Source: Paenibacillus sp. A3
Lineage (GTDB): Bacteria > Bacillota > Bacilli > Paenibacillales > NBRC-103111
Reading direction: 5' to 3'
Assembly: GCF_001399685.1 (NCBI RefSeq)
Contig: NZ_JTHN01000031.1
Location: forward strand, 1-53,890
Length of the DNA: 53,890 nt
The position numbers were made by a program, and so were the translations under genes. Shown one piece after another: positions 49,621 through 53,890 of this stretch (its first letter is position 1; each line of letters opens with the position of its first letter). The notes below the pieces were generated by a model. That model searched no databases. It was not told the DNA's origin and saw nothing but the letters and a program-made list of their open reading frames with translations.

Positions 49621-50529
49621 ATGAACTGGCCGGCGAGTGTGACGATCAAAGAGGTTGGTCCGCGGGATGGATTACAGAATGAGAAGATCTTTGTTTCCAC
49701 AGAGGATAAAATAGCTTGGATCAACCAATTGTCCGGCACCGGAATCAAATCGATTGAAATCACTTCGTTTGTGAATCCCAAGTGGATTCCGGCGCTGGCA
49801 GATGCAGCTGAAGTTGCGAAAGGAATTGAACGGATGCCCGGCATCATGTATTCAGCTCTCGTTCCGAATCGTCAAGGCCTGGAGCGGGCGTTGGAAGCCG
49901 ATGTGGATGAAGCGGCCGTCTTTATGTCTGCCAGCGAAACCCACAATCTAAAGAACATCAACAAGTCGATTAGCGCTACTTTTCCGATTCTAAGAGAAGT
50001 GGTGCAGGAAGCTCTTTCCGCAGGGAAATCAGTCCGCGGTTATGTGTCGACCGTCTTCGGTTGTCCGTATGAAGGTCCTGTTTCCGTCGACGAGGTGATC
50101 CGGGTATCGGAAACGTTGTTCGCCATGGGGATTGGCGAGTTATCTCTCGGAGATACGATCGGCATTGCAAATCCTAAGCAGGTGCAAGATGTATTGGATA
50201 TTCTTTTAAAGCGTTTTGATACCCGGAAACTGGCCCTGCACTTTCACGATACGCGCGGGACGGCTCTGGCCAATATTCTGGTGTCCATGGACATGGGGAT
50301 CACGACGTTTGATGCCTCCGTCGGCGGTTTAGGCGGATGCCCGTATGCGCCTGGGGCCTCGGGCAATGTGGCTTCGGAAGATTTGCTTTACATGCTGGAT
50401 ACGATGGGAATCCAAACGGGGGTCAATCCGGAAAAACTGCTTTCCGCGGCCCGCTTTATACAGGAAAAGATCGGAAGAGCTTTACCAAGCCGTAATCTTC
50501 AGGTCGGCAGCTCGAACGAAAACGGATAA
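49621..50529 (+). CDS. Hydroxymethylglutaryl-CoA lyase
   Basis: A 302-residue TIM-barrel lyase that splits HMG-CoA into acetoacetate and acetyl-CoA, the last step of leucine degradation. The motif TIKEVGPRDGLQNE carries the metal-binding Asp and catalytic Arg; ITSFVNPKWIPALAD, LHFHDTRGTALAN (metal His pair) and the active-site loop GGLGGCPYAPGASGN with its essential Cys are all present. The frame is open from ATG 49603, but ATG 49621 has GGGGGT nine bases upstream and gives the usual N-terminus beginning NWPASVTIKEVGP. Equivalent to yngG (mvaB) of Bacillus. It is 23 bases after the carrier gene. Confidence 0.93.
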   Translation: MNWPASVTIKEVGPRDGLQNEKIFVSTEDKIAWINQLSGTGIKSIEITSFVNPKWIPALADAAEVAKGIERMPGIMYSALVPNRQGLERALEADVDEAAVFMSASETHNLKNINKSISATFPILREVVQEALSAGKSVRGYVSTVFGCPYEGPVSVDEVIRVSETLFAMGIGELSLGDTIGIANPKQVQDVLDILLKRFDTRKLALHFHDTRGTALANILVSMDMGITTFDASVGGLGGCPYAPGASGNVASEDLLYMLDTMGIQTGVNPEKLLSAARFIQEKIGRALPSRNLQVGSSNENG

Positions 50530-50566
50530 GCGGGTGCAGGGTTCGGTTCAGGGAAGGAGGGAGACC

Positions 50567-51349
50567 ATGGAAAAAACTGTATTGTCCACCAGCATTGGAA
50601 GCGGAATTGTGCTCATCACTTTAAACAGGCCGGAAGCCGCCAATGCGCTATCGATCAAGATGCTGGAACAATTGCGGGAGGCGGCCGCGACATGTAAATT
50701 TGACCGGTCCGTTCGCTGTATCGTGATCACAGGGGCTGGAGAGAAAGCCTTTTGCGCAGGTGCCGATTTAAAAGAGCGCGCAGGCATGGACATGAACCAG
50801 GTGCGCAGGACGGTTGCTTTGATTCGCGAGTGCATCAATGATTTGGAAGCCTTGCCCCAGCCGGTCATTGCCGCCGTGAACGGAGCCGCTTTTGGCGGGG
50901 GAACGGAATTGGCGTTGGCCTGCGATATTCGGATCGCCTCCGAAACGGCAACATTTGCCCTTACGGAAACTTCGCTTGGGATTATTCCCGGCGCTGGCGG
51001 AACGCAGCGGTTGCCGAGGCTGATCGGGAAGGGGCGCGCCAAAGAGCTCATTTTCACCGCAAGAAAATTCGATGCCAAAGAGGCAAGGGACATGGGGTTG
51101 GTAGAGTATGCGACACCGCCTGAATCCCTACTCGATAAAGCACTGGAAATCGCGGGCCGCATTGTTCGAAATGCTCCTGTCGCTGTGGCGCAGGCCAAGT
51201 TCGCCATCGATAAGGGGTTTGATGCGGATCTGAGCACCGGGCTTGCGATTGAGCACAATGCCTATGAAGTCACGATTCCGACAAAGGATCGCCTGGAAGG
51301 ACTGGAGGCGTTCAAAAATAAGCGTCCCCCCATATTTAAGGGCGAGTAA
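50567..51349 (+). CDS. Enoyl-CoA hydratase, probable methylglutaconyl-CoA hydratase
   Basis: A 260-residue crotonase-fold enzyme. The oxyanion-hole segments are KAFCAGADLKER and NGAAFGGGTELALACD, and the catalytic Glu region is ALTETSLGIIPGAGGTQRLP, where both Glu residues needed for hydration are kept. In this operon it should add water to 3-methylglutaconyl-CoA to give HMG-CoA, as yngF/liuC-type enzymes do. The frame extends far upstream inside the lyase gene, but AAGGAGGG just before ATG 50567 fixes the start. It lies between the HMG-CoA lyase and carboxyltransferase genes. A general short-chain enoyl-CoA hydratase cannot be excluded from sequence alone. Confidence 0.9.
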   Translation: MEKTVLSTSIGSGIVLITLNRPEAANALSIKMLEQLREAAATCKFDRSVRCIVITGAGEKAFCAGADLKERAGMDMNQVRRTVALIRECINDLEALPQPVIAAVNGAAFGGGTELALACDIRIASETATFALTETSLGIIPGAGGTQRLPRLIGKGRAKELIFTARKFDAKEARDMGLVEYATPPESLLDKALEIAGRIVRNAPVAVAQAKFAIDKGFDADLSTGLAIEHNAYEVTIPTKDRLEGLEAFKNKRPPIFKGE

Positions 51350-51379
51350 CAGCATTTTGGAGATAAGGAGGAACAGGGG

Positions 51380-52918
51380 ATGTCCATGGAAATCAATCCG
51401 GAAGAGCTGCAGGAACGTATTTCAAGGATCCTCAAAGGGGGGGCGCAGGCGTATCATCAAAAGAATGCGGGGCAAGGAAAACGATTTGTCCGCGACCGTT
51501 TGAAGCTATTGTTTGATCCGGGCTTCGAGCTGGAGGATGCGTTATTTGCCAACTGCGCGGCAGAGGACCTTCCGGCGGATGGCGTAGTTACGGCGATCGG
51601 AAAGATTAACGGGAGAATCGTTTGTGCGATGGCCAATGATTCCACCGTCAAAGCCGGTTCTTGGGGATCGCGTACGGTAGAGAAGATCATTCGAATCCAA
51701 GAGACGGCCGACAAAATGAGGGTGCCGTTGATTTACCTCGTGGATTCAGCGGGTGCCCGCATTACGGACCAGGTCGAGATGTTCCCCGGTCGGCGCGGGG
51801 CCGGCCGTATTTTTTACAACCAGGTCAAATTATCGGGTAAAATTCCTCAAATCTGCCTGCTCTTTGGTCCTTCGGCTGCAGGCGGGGCCTACATTCCGGC
51901 ATTTTGCGATATCGTGATTATGGTGGATGGCAATGCATCCATGTATCTCGGTTCCCCGAGGATGGCGGAGATGGTTATCGGAGAAAAGGTTACGTTAGAA
52001 GAAATGGGTGGCGCGCGCATGCATTGCTCGGTATCCGGATGCGGTGATGTGCTGGCCAAAAGCGAAGAAGAAGCCATTGCGATGGCACGACGATATCTCT
52101 CCTATTTTCCCGCCAATTTTTCCGAAAAACCGCCGGTGATGGAAGCAGTGGCACCACCATACTTTGAGAAATCGTTAGAAGAGCTCATCCCGTCCAATCA
52201 GAATGCCCCGTTTAACATGTACGACCTGATTGACCGAATTATTGACGAGGGGTCATTCTTTGAGATGAAGAAGCTGTTTGCCGGCGAACTGATTACGGGA
52301 TTGGCCCGAATGAATGGAAAACCGGTTGGGATTATTGCCAATCAGCCGCGGGTGAAAGGAGGCGTGCTGTTTCACGATTCGGCGGATAAGGCAGCCCGAT
52401 TTATTACCCTCTGCGACGCGTTTCATATCCCGCTTCTGTTTCTCGCCGACGTCCCCGGTTTTATGATCGGCACCAAAGTGGAGCGGGCAGGAATTATCCG
52501 CCATGGCGCGAAAATGATTTCCGCCATGTCCGAAGCGAGCGTGCCCAAAATCTCGGTGATCGTCCGTAAAGCATACGGCGCGGGCCTCTATGCGATGGCT
52601 GGTCCTGCGTTTGAACCGGATTGCTGTCTCGCCTTGCCAACAGCTCAAATTGCGGTGATGGGACCGGAAGCTGCGGTCAACGCCGTCTATGCCAATAAAA
52701 TCTCTCAACTGCCTGAAAACGAGCGGGCCTCCTTTATCGAACAAAAGCGGGAGGAATATAAGCAGGATATTGATATTTACCGGCTGGCTTCTGAAATGAT
52801 TATTGACGGGATTATTCCGGCCAATTCGTTACGCGACGAGTTAGTGAATCGATTCGAGGCTTATTCGTCCAAAGTTGTCGTCTTCTCCGAGCGGAAGCAC
52901 CCGGTATATCCGGTTTAA
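51380..52918 (+). CDS. Acyl-CoA carboxylase carboxyltransferase subunit (methylcrotonyl-CoA carboxylase beta)
   Basis: A 512-residue carboxyltransferase with the two crotonase-like halves of the MCC/PCC beta family. The N-terminal half holds RDRLKLLFDPG, the acyl-CoA region LVDSAGARITDQVEMFPGR and FGPSAAGGAYIPAFCD; the C-terminal half holds the biotin-side segments IIANQPRVKGGVLFHDSADK, LADVPGFMIGTKVE and RKAYGAGLYAMAGPAFEPD. It transfers CO2 from the biotin carrier to methylcrotonyl-CoA. Equivalent to yngE of Bacillus. ATG 51380 and ATG 51386 are both possible after AAGGAGG. It is the last gene of the leucine operon and is followed by a terminator. Propionyl-CoA carboxylase is the main alternative. 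Confidence 0.9.
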   Translation: MSMEINPEELQERISRILKGGAQAYHQKNAGQGKRFVRDRLKLLFDPGFELEDALFANCAAEDLPADGVVTAIGKINGRIVCAMANDSTVKAGSWGSRTVEKIIRIQETADKMRVPLIYLVDSAGARITDQVEMFPGRRGAGRIFYNQVKLSGKIPQICLLFGPSAAGGAYIPAFCDIVIMVDGNASMYLGSPRMAEMVIGEKVTLEEMGGARMHCSVSGCGDVLAKSEEEAIAMARRYLSYFPANFSEKPPVMEAVAPPYFEKSLEELIPSNQNAPFNMYDLIDRIIDEGSFFEMKKLFAGELITGLARMNGKPVGIIANQPRVKGGVLFHDSADKAARFITLCDAFHIPLLFLADVPGFMIGTKVERAGIIRHGAKMISAMSEASVPKISVIVRKAYGAGLYAMAGPAFEPDCCLALPTAQIAVMGPEAAVNAVYANKISQLPENERASFIEQKREEYKQDIDIYRLASEMIIDGIIPANSLRDELVNRFEAYSSKVVVFSERKHPVYPV

Positions 52919-52935
52919 TCCGCCGGCATTTTCCG

Positions 52936-52976
52936 AACAGCACCATGCGTTTAGCGGCGCGCCGGTGCTGTTTTTT
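52936..52976 (+). terminator. Terminator of the leucine operon
   Basis: AACAGCACC (52936-52944) and GGTGCTGTT (52964-52972) pair perfectly with a 19-base loop and are followed by more T residues. Confidence 0.85.
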
Positions 52977-53065
52977 GCGTGGACAGCATATCATAATCTT
53001 GAGCCGGGGGAGGAATGGTTTGGGTACCGCTTTGCCTATAGGGGAAGGAGGCAGATCCGGATCGG

Positions 53066-53890
53066 ATGGATATTAGACAGCTTCAATATTTTGCAGAGGT
53101 GGCCAAGCATAAAAATTTTACAAAAGCTTCGCAGGTCCTGTTTGTTTCTCAGCCATCCATCAGCAAGATGATCAAAAGCCTCGAAGACGAATTGGGCGTT
53201 ACTTTGCTTGACCGTTCCGAGAGGGAGATTGTACTCACGGATACAGGAAAGCTGGTTAACGAGAAGGCTTTGACCATTTTGCAACTGCTGGAGGAGTTAT
53301 CTTTTTCGGTTAATGAGCTGGTTCAAGTACAAAGAGGAAACGTGAAAATGGGAATCATGCCTACAATCAGCGCATTGCTTTTCCCAAAAATCATTGCCGG
53401 ATTCAAGGAGCGATATCCCGGGATTGAGATTCAAATGGTAGAATACAGCGCGAAACAGGTAGAGACGCAGATGGAGCAAGGAAATATCGATTTTGGAGTC
53501 ACGGTGCTGCCGGTGAACACCCGCTTGTATGAAACGGTATCTTTGTTATCTGAAGAGCTGGTTGTCATCGTAAGCCGTCATCACTGGCTTGCCGGAAGAA
53601 CATCCGTCAGTTTAGTCGAATTAAAGCATGAGCCGTTTATTCTGTTCACCAAGGAATTCGCCCTTCATGACGTCGTTTGGCAAGCATGCTTGCAGGCCGG
53701 GTTCGAACCCGAGGTGGCTCATATGACCTCCCTGTGGGATTTCTGCTGCGAGATGGTGGCGTCTCAATTGGGAATTTCATTGATCCCCAGATCGATGGCG
53801 AGCCGTTTGCATCATCTTGCCGTTCATACCGTTTCGATTTCCCATCCGCAGATGGCTTGGGAGCTGGCGCTTATTTATCCACGGGATAAA
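53066..53890 (+). CDS. LysR family transcriptional regulator, 3' end outside the window
   Basis: The first 275 codons of a LysR-type regulator; the frame is still open at the last base. The N-terminal winged helix reads DIRQLQYFAEVAKHKNFTKA, QPSISKMIKSLEDELG and LLDRSEREIVLTDTG. The effector-binding domain starts near residue 90 (NVKMGIMPTISALLFP) and shows the periplasmic-binding-like order with ELVVIVSRHHWLAG and SLWDFCCEMVASQLGISLIP. About 20-25 residues are probably missing. ATG 53066 lies 14 bases after AAGGAGG, a rather long gap. It follows the leucine operon terminator on the same strand, so control of that operon is possible but not shown. Confidence 0.9.
   Translation, partial: MDIRQLQYFAEVAKHKNFTKASQVLFVSQPSISKMIKSLEDELGVTLLDRSEREIVLTDTGKLVNEKALTILQLLEELSFSVNELVQVQRGNVKMGIMPTISALLFPKIIAGFKERYPGIEIQMVEYSAKQVETQMEQGNIDFGVTVLPVNTRLYETVSLLSEELVVIVSRHHWLAGRTSVSLVELKHEPFILFTKEFALHDVVWQACLQAGFEPEVAHMTSLWDFCCEMVASQLGISLIPRSMASRLHHLAVHTVSISHPQMAWELALIYPRDK

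Noticed and set aside
1-53890. CRISPR arrays, rRNA, tRNA, riboswitches
   Set aside because: No regularly spaced repeats or conserved RNA sequences were recognised by reading; a covariance-model search would be needed to exclude small structured RNAs.

Overview
The window looks like a chromosomal piece of a Firmicute of the Paenibacillus/Brevibacillus type. The signs are strong AGGAGG ribosome binding sites, TTG and GTG starts, lipoprotein-anchored solute-binding proteins, YesM/YesN two-component pairs next to CUT1 sugar importers, and a leucine-degradation cluster in the yng gene order of Bacillus. No rRNA, tRNA, CRISPR array or complete insertion sequence was seen. All assignments come from reading translations and motifs; no database search was run.

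Layout. 1-1162: the C-terminal two thirds of PTS enzyme I. 1264-3110 (minus): an AraC-type regulator and an AT-rich short-chain dehydrogenase. 3262-10506: a regulatory region with Zur-box-like sites, followed by a Nik/Opp-type ABC importer (two permeases, two ATPases, one lipoprotein) and two paralogous SAM methyltransferases, the first broken by a 1-base frameshift. 10551-15127: GNAT acetyltransferase, copper-amine-oxidase-N-domain secreted protein, Bcr/CflA-type MFS exporter (minus), a DUF2268 remnant and a CPBP protease. 15262-18838: a 1044-residue secreted DUF4855 protein and a 58-residue acidic protein. 18923-24181: an Fnr-type site and a two-gene 2-hydroxyacyl-CoA-dehydratase-like operon whose first protein carries two fused activase ATPases. 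24254-27131: two convergent cardiolipin synthases. 27177-27720: decayed coding scraps. 27724-40078: sensor kinase, response regulator, sugar-binding lipoprotein, two permeases, GH38-type alpha-mannosidase, mannose-6-phosphate isomerase with an extra N-terminal domain, and ROK kinase. 40079-42470: a decay zone (51-bp palindrome, methyltransferase pseudogene, IS630-AraC chimera, intact SnoaL-like gene, WrbA-like pseudogene). 42410-52976: TrmB-type regulator and a nine-gene leucine/branched-chain acid operon. 53066-53890: start of a LysR regulator, cut by the window edge.

How the genes work together. (i) The importer with twin methyltransferases sits behind sites that fit the zinc regulator Zur, so a metal-chelate or metallophore uptake role is the best inference. 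(ii) The GH38 locus reads as a complete mannoside route: import, cytosolic hydrolysis, phosphorylation by the ROK kinase, isomerisation to fructose-6-phosphate. (iii) The leucine operon supplies branched-chain E1 alpha, E1 beta and E2, acyl-CoA dehydrogenase, three-part methylcrotonyl-CoA carboxylase, methylglutaconyl-CoA hydratase and HMG-CoA lyase. E3 and the transamination step must be encoded elsewhere. (iv) The dehydratase-like operon appears to be an oxygen-sensitive radical enzyme system under anaerobic control; its substrate is unknown.

Strongest candidates for something undescribed: the Zur-box importer with twin methyltransferases, and the fused activase with two cysteine pairs of identical 39-residue spacing behind an Fnr box.
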